DNA of 64,000 bases from Collinsella sp. (GTDB lineage: Bacteria > Actinomycetota > Coriobacteriia > Coriobacteriales > Coriobacteriaceae): NCBI GenBank assembly GCA_031295385.1, contig JAUMOL010000011.1, positions 7,211-71,210 on the forward strand, given 5' to 3'. A model generated the notes under the pieces. It was not told the origin of the DNA and made no database searches. It saw nothing but the letters and a program-made list of their open reading frames with translations. This document shows, in pieces, positions 9,257 through 16,921 of this stretch; positions within the stretch are counted from its first letter, which is position 1, and each line of letters opens with the position of its first letter. The position numbers and the translations under genes were made by a program.

Positions 9257-9413
9257 TGTATCTAACTTGTATGCGTATCTAATCAAGCATGTATTCAATA
9301 CAACAACAAAACCGCTGGTAGCTAGCTATCGAAAACCGCATCAGCAAAATTTCTAAGATAAATATAGCATACAACTAGTCGACATAACCAAAACATGTAT
9401 GTAACTTGTATGC
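9257..9413. promoter_or_regulatory. Paired operator candidates between GntR and the SIS gene
   Basis: TGTATCTAACTTGTATGC (9257-9274) and TGTATGTAACTTGTATGC (9396-9413) differ by one base and flank the divergent promoter region, one near each gene. A related CATGTATTCAATACAAC lies at 9289-9305. The AT-rich composition contrasts with the surrounding coding DNA. The sites are inferred to bind the adjacent GntR protein, possibly with looping. Confidence 0.6.
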
Positions 9414-9451
9414 CATCGAGAGTATCAAACGAGAAGAAAGGCTGATGCACG

Positions 9452-10444
9452 ATGACTACTCAGGAACAGGTTAAGGATGTCGTCTCCCAGGTTTTGGCTG
9501 ACAAGGCAGACAAGGGCGGCATCAAGCGCGTCGTGTGGATTGGCGCCGGCGGATCCAACGGCGGCAACTATCCTGCCCAGTACTTTATGGAGCACGAGGC
9601 CACGCAGGTCGTGAGCTCCAGCTACACCAGCAACGAGTTCGTGCACGCCACCCCGGCCTACGTCAACGAGAACACCCTGGCCGTGGTCGTGTCCATGCGC
9701 GGCACCAAGGAGACCATCGTCGCCGCCCAGGTCGCCAAGGACCACGGCGCCAGCACCATCGCCATCTATGTCGACGAGTCCGGCCTTACCGAGGTCTGCG
9801 ACTACAAGATCCAGTACGACAGTCTGGCCGTCGACGAGTCCTGCATGGGTCGCACCAACTCTGCCGTCGTGACCATGATTGCTATGGAGCTCACGCAGCA
9901 GACCGAGGGCTATGCCGAGTACGAGACCGCTATGGCCGCCTTCGACTTGGTCGACCCCATCTATCGCAAGGCCGTCGAGTACACCCGTCCGCTCGCTGCC
10001 AAGTGGGCCGAGCAGAACGCCGACAAGCCCTGCATCAACGTCATGGCCCAGGGCCCGCTCTTTGGTGCCGCCTACGTCTTTAGCATCTGCAACGTGCAGG
10101 AGATGCTGCAGATCGACTCCTGCACCATCAACACCTGCGATTTCTTCCACGGCCCCTTCGAGATCCTGGACAAGCGCACCTCGCTGTTCCAGCTCATCAG
10201 CGTCGGCCGCAGCCGCTGCAACGACGAGCGCGGCATCCGCTTCGTCAACCAGTACGGTGGCGAGCGCGTCTATCAGCTCGACGCCAAGGAGCTCGGCCTC
10301 AACGACATCAAGGACAGCGTGAGCGAGTACTTCAACCACCTGATCTTTGCCCCGATCCTCAACAACGTGTATATGCGCGCGCTTTCCGCCGTCACCCACA
10401 AGGACTACATGACGCGCCGCTACATGTGGAAGCTGGACTACTAG
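9452..10444 (+). CDS. SIS-domain sugar-amine-phosphate deglycase (FrlB/GfrE/GfrF-like), paralogue 1
   Basis: A 330-residue cytoplasmic protein with two SIS modules, as in the fructosamine-6-phosphate deglycases FrlB, FraB and GfrF and in GlmS isomerase domains. The first module begins with IKRVVWIGAGGSNGG, the second around INVMAQGPLFGAAYV. The motif CDFFHGPFE (about residues 230-238) and the ending RRYMWKLDY are shared, with small changes, by three more proteins here (14796, 23680, 35735). The family cleaves 6-phospho-fructosyl or -glucosyl amino acids into hexose 6-phosphate and amine. A GntR regulator is divergent to it. It is not next to PTS genes and may serve the operon at 11995. Substrate unproven. 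Confidence 0.85.
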   Translation: MTTQEQVKDVVSQVLADKADKGGIKRVVWIGAGGSNGGNYPAQYFMEHEATQVVSSSYTSNEFVHATPAYVNENTLAVVVSMRGTKETIVAAQVAKDHGASTIAIYVDESGLTEVCDYKIQYDSLAVDESCMGRTNSAVVTMIAMELTQQTEGYAEYETAMAAFDLVDPIYRKAVEYTRPLAAKWAEQNADKPCINVMAQGPLFGAAYVFSICNVQEMLQIDSCTINTCDFFHGPFEILDKRTSLFQLISVGRSRCNDERGIRFVNQYGGERVYQLDAKELGLNDIKDSVSEYFNHLIFAPILNNVYMRALSAVTHKDYMTRRYMWKLDY

Positions 10445-10480
10445 GGGATAGAGCGGCCTAACAGCTCGATGTCCTCATAA

Positions 10481-10545
10481 GTTGCGGTGGAATAGTTCCT
10501 GTTTGGGGGCTTGAAGCCTCTATTTAGGAACTATTTCACCGCAAC
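10481..10545. repeat. Palindromic intergenic repeat (family G)
   Basis: Twenty-base arms, GTTGCGGTGGAATAGTTCCT (10481-10500) and its complement at 10526-10545, match at all but one base and surround an inner GGGGGCTTGAAGCCTC hairpin. It lies 36 nt after the SIS gene and may also end its transcript. Confidence 0.7.
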
Positions 10546-10554
10546 CGCCAAGTA

Positions 10555-10634
10555 ATCCGCTGGGGACGGAGGAAAACGGATCACTTAGGGACTGGTCTGA
10601 GTCACTGATCCGTTTTCCTCCGTTCCCAGCGGAT
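10555..10634. repeat. Palindromic intergenic repeat (family F)
   Basis: Twenty-nine-base arms at 10555-10583 and 10606-10634 match with a single mismatch that still permits G-U pairing. The core GGGGACGGAGG recalls the GGGGACGTTC elements that flank the IS110 element (19053 and 20671). Confidence 0.7.
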
Positions 10635-10728
10635 CATTTTTCCGTTCGGCGATTTGTGTCTTGAAAAATGTATATAACGACTATAACGTAGTATGAAACA
10701 TATTGGAAACAATACCGAGGAGGCTGCG

Positions 10729-11811
10729 TTGAAGAAAAGCAATCTGGGCTATGCGCTGGTGCTGATCGCCGCGCTTATGTGGGGCACCATCGGAATCTTT
10801 GTTAACGGAATATCGGCCCTGGGTGTTTCGTCTCAGAGCATGGCGGCCTTTCGCCTGTTGTCGGGTGCTGTCTTAATGGCTCCGGTCTTGGCATTTATAG
10901 GTTGCCAGGGAGGTGCTCGTGAGGGAAAAGCCTCGGGTCCCATGGCACTGTTCAAGGCAAGTCCTAAAGAGCTTGTTCCCTGCGCGCTTCTTGGCATTAT
11001 CGGCCTCGCCACCGCTAACACGCTTTATTACGAGTGCATGGGCGAGGTGGGCATGTCCACGGCCTCGGTGCTGCTTTACACCTCGCCGGTGTTTGGCGTC
11101 GTGCTCGGCCGCGTGCTTTATCGCGAGGACGTGACCCCCAACAAGCTCGTCGCCATCGTCTTTAACATTGTGGGTTGCGTGCTCGCGGTGACGAGCGGCG
11201 ACCTGTCCGGTTTCCATTTCTCGGCTTGGGGCGTCGTGTCGGGTGTGATCGCCGGACTTTGCGGTGCGCTACTGGCTGTGTTTAGTCGCATGGCCACCAA
11301 GACGCTGCATCCTCTGGCGGTGACGTTTTGGGGCTTTGTCTTTGGCGGATGCTTTATGGCAGTGCTTTCGGCTCCGTGGTCCGATGTGGCCGCGGCAATG
11401 TCCCCGCAGCTCATTCTGCTGTTCGCGGGCTTTGGCTTTATTCCGACGGCTCTTGCGTACATCTTCTATATGCAGGGCCTTTCGATGGATCTTGAGACGT
11501 CAAAGGTGCCGGTCGTGGCTTCGTTTGAAACCGTGGCGACCGTTTTGGTCGGTATTGGCATCTATGCCGAGCCCGCCGGCGCGATCAAGGTCCTGGGCAT
11601 TGTGCTGGTGCTCATGTCCATCCTGATTATGAACACCGACTTCTCCAAGCTGCGCAACAGTGAGTTTGTCGGTCATGTCGTTGAGAGCGTGACCTTTAAG
11701 CCCAACGCGTGGTGGACCGAAAAATCTCAGGACATGGATCTGTTCCGCGAGCGCACCGGCATCGCGCTGGAGCCCACCGTGCAGGAAAGCCTCTGGTACT
11801 TCGTGCGATAG
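10729..11811 (+). CDS. EamA/DMT-family membrane transporter
   Basis: A 360-residue drug/metabolite transporter with about ten hydrophobic helices in two EamA repeats; the first starts at YALVLIAALMWGTIGIF, the second near FSAWGVVSGVIAGLCGALLA. Such proteins export amino acids or other small metabolites. The start is taken as TTG 10729, because GAGGAGG (10717-10723) lies 5 nt upstream; ATG 10693 has no ribosome binding site. A hydrophilic tail of about 60 residues after the last helix, ending SLWYFVR, is longer than usual. It sits between a deglycase gene and a PTS operon, so export of a freed amino acid or amine is conceivable but only inferred. Confidence 0.85.
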   Translation: MKKSNLGYALVLIAALMWGTIGIFVNGISALGVSSQSMAAFRLLSGAVLMAPVLAFIGCQGGAREGKASGPMALFKASPKELVPCALLGIIGLATANTLYYECMGEVGMSTASVLLYTSPVFGVVLGRVLYREDVTPNKLVAIVFNIVGCVLAVTSGDLSGFHFSAWGVVSGVIAGLCGALLAVFSRMATKTLHPLAVTFWGFVFGGCFMAVLSAPWSDVAAAMSPQLILLFAGFGFIPTALAYIFYMQGLSMDLETSKVPVVASFETVATVLVGIGIYAEPAGAIKVLGIVLVLMSILIMNTDFSKLRNSEFVGHVVESVTFKPNAWWTEKSQDMDLFRERTGIALEPTVQESLWYFVR

Positions 11812-11896
11812 AGGATTGCGCGCAGGGTCTGACCTGGGGTTATCCAGCCAGCGCCGGCCTACCCGGCCCCAACGTTTCAAGTGCGTTAAACCCGTC

Positions 11897-11968
11897 AACG
11901 GTCGATTTTCACCCGCGAACGGTCGTTATACTAATTAGCAATATAAGCAACGTATAAGACATTATAAT
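11897..11968 (+). promoter_or_regulatory. Promoter region of the first PTS operon, with tandem AACGGTCG boxes
   Basis: AACGGTCG occurs at 11897-11904 and 11918-11925, exactly 21 bp apart (two helical turns), directly before an AT-rich stretch holding TATACT (11927-11932), TATAAG (11953) and TATAAT (11963-11968). TATAAT lies 27 nt before the EIIAB start. The direct repeats suit an activator or repressor bound on one face. Which hexamer is the true -10 is open. Confidence 0.55.
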
Positions 11969-11994
11969 GAACACAATGAAAAGGAGGAGGCAAG

Positions 11995-12918
11995 ATGAAT
12001 CAGATCATTCTCGCATCTCATGGCGGCCTGGCCGCAGGCGCCAAAGACACGCTCGAGATGGTTCTCGGCGACGTGTCGAACGTCCACGTCGTGTCGCTTG
12101 CTCGTGACGACAAGGAGCCCATCACCAATAAGGTTGAGGCTATGATCGCCACGTTCAACGCGGACGACACCGTCTATGTGCTGACCGATATGCTCGGCAG
12201 CTCGGTCAACAACAACATGGTCGAGCTTTCCAAGAACGGCACGAAGTTCACGGTTGTCAGCGGTTTCAACATTCCGCTGGCGCTCACGCTCGCTATGAGC
12301 CCCGTCCCCGTCAAGGGCGCCGAGCTCGCGGCCCTCATCAACGAGGCCCGCACCGGTCTGACCAACCCCAACGCACCGGTCGAGGCTGCCGCGGCTCCCG
12401 CCAAGAAGGCCAAGGCGTCCCGTCACAGCTCCGGTCCCGCCAAGATCGTCCTCGCACGTCTTGACTACCGTCTGCTGCACGGCCAGGTCGTCTTTACCTG
12501 GACCACCAAGGTTCAGGCCGAGCGCATCATCGTCGTCGACAACGCTGCTGCCAACGATGACATCAAGAAGGGCGCTCTTAAGCTGGCCAAGCCCCAGGGC
12601 GTGCGCCTGAACGTCTTCACCGTCGAGCGTGCCCTCGCCAAGATGGACAAGCTCAACACCCTCGGCGAGCGCGTCATGTTCGTCTTTGGCAACACCGCCG
12701 AGATGCTGCAGTTCTGCCAGGGCTACAAGCTCGACGCCATCAACCTGGGCGCCACCGCCAACCACGACGGTGCCGATCAGGTCGGAGGCAAGGACAGCTC
12801 CGTCTTCCTCGACGCCACCCAGAAGGCCGACGTCAACCAGCTGCTCGACATGGGCATCAAGCTCTATGTCCAGCAGACCCCTACGTATCAGAGCGTCGAC
12901 ATCGACGCCAAGCTGTAA
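11995..12918 (+). CDS. PTS mannose/fructose/sorbose-family EIIAB fusion
   Basis: A 307-residue cytoplasmic phosphocarrier. The EIIA domain (about residues 1-125) starts QIILASHGGLAAGAK with the phosphorylated His in ASHG. A linker rich in Ala, Pro and Lys (about 126-148) leads to the EIIB domain (about 149-307), starting IVLARLDYRLLHGQVVFTW with its active His in LLHGQV. It passes phosphate from HPr to the incoming sugar via EIIC and EIID, encoded next (gaps of 36 and 13 nt). The ribosome binding site AAGGAGGAGG is strong. The second PTS locus in the window (34585) has EIIA and EIIB as separate genes, so the two systems are not recent copies. Confidence 0.95.
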   Translation: MNQIILASHGGLAAGAKDTLEMVLGDVSNVHVVSLARDDKEPITNKVEAMIATFNADDTVYVLTDMLGSSVNNNMVELSKNGTKFTVVSGFNIPLALTLAMSPVPVKGAELAALINEARTGLTNPNAPVEAAAAPAKKAKASRHSSGPAKIVLARLDYRLLHGQVVFTWTTKVQAERIIVVDNAAANDDIKKGALKLAKPQGVRLNVFTVERALAKMDKLNTLGERVMFVFGNTAEMLQFCQGYKLDAINLGATANHDGADQVGGKDSSVFLDATQKADVNQLLDMGIKLYVQQTPTYQSVDIDAKL

Positions 12919-12954
12919 TCAACCAGGCTTGTGCCTGACTGAAAGGAGAAGGGT

Positions 12955-13749
12955 ATGAATACGTTCATCAGTGCGGTGCTCGTCGGCCTCGTCGGCGTGT
13001 TCTGCATGTGGGACTCCCGCCTGCTCGGTCGTCTTAACTTCGAGCAGCCCCTCGTTGGCGCTACGCTCGTCGGTCTGCTGCTGGGCGATGTGCCCACCGG
13101 CCTTGCCGTCGGTGCCGCCGTCGAGCTCGTGTCCATGGGCCTGGTGCAGGTCGGCGCCGCCGTTCCGCCCGATATGGTCCTGGGCGGCATCGTGGCCGCT
13201 GCCTTTGCGTGCCTGACCGATGCTTCTGCCGAGACCGCCATGACGATCGCCATCCCGGTCGCCGTCCTGGGTCAGCTCCTCGGCATCGTGTTCCGTTCCA
13301 TCATCGCCGCCCTCACTCATGTGGCAGATAGCGCGATCGATAACGGAAAGTTCAAGACCGCCTACCGTATGCACATCTGCGCCGGCTCCGGTCTGTACGC
13401 TGTCATGTACTTCCTGCCGATCTTCCTCGCCGTCTTTGTTGGTACCGACCTGGTTCAGGCCATCGTCAACATGGTTCCCGAGTGGCTGTCCACTGGTCTT
13501 AACGTTTCGACCAAGATCATGACCGCCTACGGCTTGGCCCTGCTGCTCACCATGATGATCAAGAAGGGTATGACTCCGTTCCTGTTCATCGGTTTCCTGC
13601 TCGCCGCTTACCTCAACCTGTCCGTCATCGCGGTCGCTCTGATCGGTGTGTGCCTGGCTGTCGTCTTCATGGGCTTCAAGTTCAACGGTTCCCATGCAGC
13701 CGCCGGTGTCGATTCCGACTACGATCCGCTCGAAGACGACGAAGACTAA
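12955..13749 (+). CDS. PTS mannose/fructose/sorbose-family EIIC permease
   Basis: A 264-residue membrane permease of the ManY type. The start NTFISAVLVGLVGVFCMWDSRLLG and the segment FEQPLVGATLVGLLLGDVPTG are characteristic, as is GAAVELVSMGLVQVGAAVPPD. About seven to eight hydrophobic segments are seen, followed by an acidic C-terminal tail (DYDPLEDDED). With EIID it forms the sugar channel. The ribosome binding site GAAAGGAGAAGG precedes the ATG. It lies between EIIAB and EIID in one operon. Confidence 0.95.
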   Translation: MNTFISAVLVGLVGVFCMWDSRLLGRLNFEQPLVGATLVGLLLGDVPTGLAVGAAVELVSMGLVQVGAAVPPDMVLGGIVAAAFACLTDASAETAMTIAIPVAVLGQLLGIVFRSIIAALTHVADSAIDNGKFKTAYRMHICAGSGLYAVMYFLPIFLAVFVGTDLVQAIVNMVPEWLSTGLNVSTKIMTAYGLALLLTMMIKKGMTPFLFIGFLLAAYLNLSVIAVALIGVCLAVVFMGFKFNGSHAAAGVDSDYDPLEDDED

Positions 13750-13762
13750 GGAGGAACACACT

Positions 13763-14596
13763 ATGGCAACCGCAACCAAGGACGTGTCCCTGAACAAGAA
13801 GGTCAGCCAGTTCTTCTGGCGCTCCTGGGCCATCCAGGCCTCTTGGAACTACGAGCGTCAGATGAACATGGGCTTCCTCTACGGCATGGTTCCCACGCTC
13901 GATCGCCTCTATCCGGATGAGTCCGACCCCAAGCAGCTCGCTGCTAAGAAAGAGGCTTACCACCGTCACATGGCGTTCTACAACTGCACCCCGCAGACGA
14001 GCGCTTTCATCCTGGGCCTCTCCGCCTCTATGGAGGAGGAGTACGCCAAGGATCCCGAGAACTTCGATCCCGATTCGATCAACGCGGTCAAGACCTCCCT
14101 CATGGGTCCGCTTTCCGGCATCGGTGACTCCTTCTTCCAGGGCACCATCCGCGTTATCGCCTTTGGCCTGGGCGTTCAGCTGGCTCAGCAGGGCTCCATC
14201 ATGGGCCCGATCCTGGCCATGCTCATCTCCATCGTCCCCTCCGTGCTGATCACTTGGTTCGCAGCCAAGATGGGCTATCAGGGCGGCCACGAGTACCTGG
14301 GCAAGCTTCAGGGCGGCGACCTCATGGAGAAGCTCATGTATGTCTGCGGCATCGTGGGTCTTATGTCCGTGGGCGGCATGATCGCTACGCTGATCGGCGC
14401 CACCACCCCGCTGCAGTTCGCTGAGGGCACCGTCGTTATCCAGGACATCCTGGACGGCATGATGCCCCAGATGATCTCCCTTGGCCTCACCGGCCTTATG
14501 TACTGGCTCATCAAGAAGAACGTCAACACCGGTTGGCTTCTCGTGATCGCCATCGTGGGCGGCATCGCCCTCTCCGCGGCCGGCATCCTGGCCTAG
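13763..14596 (+). CDS. PTS mannose/fructose/sorbose-family EIID permease
   Basis: A 277-residue membrane component of the ManZ type. The amphipathic N-terminus SQFFWRSWAIQASWNYERQMNMGF, the segment FYNCTPQTSAFILGLSASMEEE and KTSLMGPLSGIGDSFFQGT are diagnostic of the family. ATG 13763 is chosen since AAGGAGGAAC precedes it, 13 nt after the EIIC stop. It completes the permease; a hairpin (14631-14661) and a second one (14675-14705) separate it from the SIS gene. Confidence 0.95.
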   Translation: MATATKDVSLNKKVSQFFWRSWAIQASWNYERQMNMGFLYGMVPTLDRLYPDESDPKQLAAKKEAYHRHMAFYNCTPQTSAFILGLSASMEEEYAKDPENFDPDSINAVKTSLMGPLSGIGDSFFQGTIRVIAFGLGVQLAQQGSIMGPILAMLISIVPSVLITWFAAKMGYQGGHEYLGKLQGGDLMEKLMYVCGIVGLMSVGGMIATLIGATTPLQFAEGTVVIQDILDGMMPQMISLGLTGLMYWLIKKNVNTGWLLVIAIVGGIALSAAGILA

Positions 14597-14630
14597 TCGC
14601 GACCAAGCGTCTAACCGCTTTCCCCCGGGG

Positions 14631-14705
14631 GCCTGCCTGGCATCCCATACCCCAGGCAGGCTTCCATTCCCAAAATGCGACAATGGGACAGTCCCCTTGT
14701 CGCAT
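14631..14705 (+). terminator. Two hairpins between EIID and the SIS gene
   Basis: GCCTGCCTGG (14631-14640) pairs with CCAGGCAGGC (14652-14661), and ATGCGACAA (14675-14683) pairs with TTGTCGCAT (14697-14705). Neither is followed by a T-run. They could damp readthrough or process the mRNA, lowering deglycase relative to permease, or may be palindromic repeats. Confidence 0.45.
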
Positions 14706-14795
14706 CCTCAACGGGCCGGCGACTCGGTCCAAACCACGGTAACCCTGCGAGCGCCCGGCAATGTGGCGCCGCAAAAATCGAAAGGAATGTGTCAG

Positions 14796-15779
14796 ATGTA
14801 CGAGATCGACCTTAACCTCCCTAAGCAGATCGTCGCTGACGTCCTGTCCAACCACGAGATCCACAGCGTCGCCTTCGTCGGCTGCGGTGCTTCCATGTCC
14901 GACCTTTACCCCGCCAAGTACTTCCTGGCCAACAACACGGACAAGCTGAACGTTCAGATCTTCACCGCTAACGAGTTCAACTACGACACGCCTTCCTGGG
15001 TCAACGAGCACACCTTCGTGATCACCTGCTCCCTCGGTGGCTCCACGCCCGAGACCGTCGAGGCCAACAAGACCGCCAAGAAGCACAACTGCCCGGTCGT
15101 CTCCCTCACCAACAAGGCTGGCTCCGCTCTGACCGTCGACGCTGACTACGTCATCGTTCACGGCTTCCACGCCAACTTCGCTGCCAAGTGCGAGAAGCCC
15201 GGCTACGCCATCGCTCTTGCTGTCGAGATCCTTCAGCAGACCGAGGGCTATGACCACTACGAGGACATGATCACCGGCCTCACCAACGTCTTCGAGCTCT
15301 GTGAGAACGCCGCTCAGCACTGCAAGAAGCTCGCCAAGAAGTTCGCCGAGGACTTCAAGGACGACAAGATGATTTACTTCATGGCTTCCGGTGCCTCCGA
15401 GAAGATGGCTTATTCTCACGCCGCCTTCCTGTTCACCGAGATGCAGTGGATCGACGCCGCCGCCTACAACACCGGCGAGTACTTCCACGGCCCGTTCGAG
15501 GTTTCCACCGAGGGTAAGCCCTACGTCTTCTTCATGTCCGATGGCGCTACCCGTCCGATGGACGCCCGCGCCCTCACCTTCCTTGAGCGCATGGGCGCCA
15601 AGGTCGCTCTGATCGACTCCAAGGACTACGGCCTGGCTGACGCCGTGCCCGCGAGCGTCGTCACCTACTTCAACCCGCTGCTGCACCTCGCCGTTATGCG
15701 CGAGTACGGCAACCAGATCGCCGAGGCCCGTCAGCACCCGCTGACCATGCGTCGCTACATGTGGAAGCTTTCCTACTAA
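14796..15779 (+). CDS. SIS-domain deglycase (FrlB/GfrE/GfrF-like), paralogue 2
   Basis: A 327-residue double-SIS protein starting MYEIDLNLPKQIVADVL. SVAFVGCGASMSDLYPAKYF opens the first sugar-phosphate site and TCSLGGSTPET (about residues 79-89) is the Ser/Thr loop that holds the phosphate. GEYFHGPFE (about 227-235) and the ending RRYMWKLSY match the other three paralogues. ATG 14796 is preferred, with AAAGGA (14781-14786) 9 nt upstream. Because it follows EIIAB-EIIC-EIID, it is the likely intracellular hydrolase or isomerase for the product of that PTS, matching the gfrABCDEF layout known for glucoselysine use in Salmonella. Exact substrate not readable from sequence. Confidence 0.88.
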   Translation: MYEIDLNLPKQIVADVLSNHEIHSVAFVGCGASMSDLYPAKYFLANNTDKLNVQIFTANEFNYDTPSWVNEHTFVITCSLGGSTPETVEANKTAKKHNCPVVSLTNKAGSALTVDADYVIVHGFHANFAAKCEKPGYAIALAVEILQQTEGYDHYEDMITGLTNVFELCENAAQHCKKLAKKFAEDFKDDKMIYFMASGASEKMAYSHAAFLFTEMQWIDAAAYNTGEYFHGPFEVSTEGKPYVFFMSDGATRPMDARALTFLERMGAKVALIDSKDYGLADAVPASVVTYFNPLLHLAVMREYGNQIAEARQHPLTMRRYMWKLSY

Positions 15780-15811
15780 TCACAAGTAAGTAGACCTTAC
15801 GGGTTGATTGA

Positions 15812-15846
15812 GAGGGGATGGGGTTTGCGCCCCGTCCCCTTTTTTG
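15812..15846 (+). terminator. Terminator after SIS paralogue 2
   Basis: GGGGATGGGG (15814-15823) pairs with CCCCGTCCCC, and a run of six T follows immediately. It ends the PTS/SIS transcript before the HAD gene. Confidence 0.85.
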
Positions 15847-15878
15847 CTTTGGGGGGCGTGTCCGTCGCGCCGCAAAAT

Positions 15879-15925
15879 CCCAGATAAAACCTACCAAAAT
15901 TAACCTGACCCTTTTTGCAGGTGGG
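15879..15925. repeat. Repeat E copy (CCCAGATAAAACCTACC type)
   Basis: CCCAGATAAAACCTACCAAA starts a 47-nt unit whose end forms the complementary arm, running into the ribosome binding site of the HAD gene. Related units are at 18014-18057, 29331-29375 (opposite strand) and, in part, 8105-8140. Confidence 0.65.
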
Positions 15926-15936
15926 AGGAGATGCGT

Positions 15937-16566
15937 ATGATCAAGGCAGTGCTGTTTGATATGGACGGCGTGCTGGTCGATACCGAGTGGTTCTACAACC
16001 GTCGTCGCGTGGCGTTTATGGAGGAGAAGGGGTTCCACTTTGACGAGATCCCCGATCTTTCGGGGTCTAACGAGCCGGCCATTTGGGAGGCGCTGGTGCC
16101 CGACGATGTTGAGCTGCGCGAGCGTCTGCGCGTGGAGTACAAGCAGGTCTATAGCCCGGACCATCCCGTTCCGTATGCCGAGCTGCTCAACGAGCAGACG
16201 GAGCCGGTGATGCGCGCACTGCACGAGCGCGGCGTGAAGTGTGCCATCGCGAGCTCGTCTTATCGTGAGCTCATTGACGAGCTGGTAGAGATTGCCGGTA
16301 TCGCCGATGTGCTGGACTACACCATCAGCGGTCACGAGTGCAGTGCGTTTAAGCCCGACCCCGAGATCTACCTGCGTGCCATGGAGGCGCTGGGGGTGGA
16401 GCCTGCCGAATGCCTGGTTATCGAGGACTCGCCTTTGGGCATCGAGGCCGGCAAGCGCTCCGGCGCCCGCGTCCTGGCGCTGCGTCCGCACGAGGGCGTC
16501 AACCTCGATCAATCGCGAGCCGATGCCGTTATCGATAATCTGACCGACATTTTGGCCGCTTTGTAG
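15937..16566 (+). CDS. HAD-superfamily hydrolase (beta-phosphoglucomutase/phosphatase-like)
   Basis: A 209-residue HAD hydrolase. Motif I is AVLFDMDGVLVDTE with the nucleophilic Asp, motif II AIASSS (about residues 104-109), motif III the Lys in SAFKPDPEIY (about 140) and motif IV IEDSPLGIEAG (about 166-176). The helical cap between motifs I and II places it in the phosphoglycolate phosphatase/beta-phosphoglucomutase class. ATG 15937 has GGGAGGAG 6 nt upstream; ATG 15931 is too close. It follows the PTS/SIS operon after a terminator and could act on the sugar phosphate formed there. The last codons (ILAAL) belong to repeat A, so its C-terminus may have been remodelled by that repeat. Confidence 0.85.
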   Translation: MIKAVLFDMDGVLVDTEWFYNRRRVAFMEEKGFHFDEIPDLSGSNEPAIWEALVPDDVELRERLRVEYKQVYSPDHPVPYAELLNEQTEPVMRALHERGVKCAIASSSYRELIDELVEIAGIADVLDYTISGHECSAFKPDPEIYLRAMEALGVEPAECLVIEDSPLGIEAGKRSGARVLALRPHEGVNLDQSRADAVIDNLTDILAAL

Positions 16567-16790
16567 TGTCAATCCGCCGCGAGAAGCACGGGTTCAAACG
16601 TTTTTTGCGGTGGACTGGCTCAATTTGGTTTCGATTTTGATCCGTTTGGCTTCGATTCGGGCTAAGTGAGTAGACTTTTTGGCGCAGGCCGAGCACAATG
16701 CATATCTTTCTTTGTAAAACCGCAGGTCACAGGGGTGGCGGTTTTGGGCGTGCTCGGCAGATCGTAAAAAGTCTACTCACTTGTAATTTG
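16549..16790. repeat. Intergenic repeat A, copy 2
   Basis: Closely matches 8142-8380. Inverted ends are AAGTGAGTAGACTTTTT (16664-16680) and AAAAAGTCTACTCACTT (16766-16782), around an inner part with TAAAACCGCAGGTCACAG. The 5' part overlaps the 3' end of the HAD gene. Confidence 0.8.
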
Positions 16791-16870
16791 GGCCTTTGGT
16801 CGTGGGGGTTGCTGGTCCCGCTTTGGTTGTCGAGGGAGGGTGAATTGAAGCACCCTCGCACGCTCCGTGC

Positions 16871-16876
16871 TACAAT
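16871..16876 (+). promoter_or_regulatory. -10 element for the YitT-family gene
   Basis: TACAAT lies 45 nt before the GTG start at 16922. A possible TTGAAG -35 at 16845 is 20 nt away, longer than ideal. Confidence 0.4.
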
Positions 16877-16921
16877 CGCCGACATGCCTCACAACTACAT
16901 CTGCCTTCGAAAGGAGCCCGC

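Noticed and set aside
9452..10444. GlmS or AgaS-type aminosugar isomerase as identity of the SIS proteins
   Set aside because: There is no glutaminase domain, and the C-terminal RRYMWKL(D/S)Y ending and PTS context fit FrlB/Gfr-type enzymes better; kept as an open alternative.
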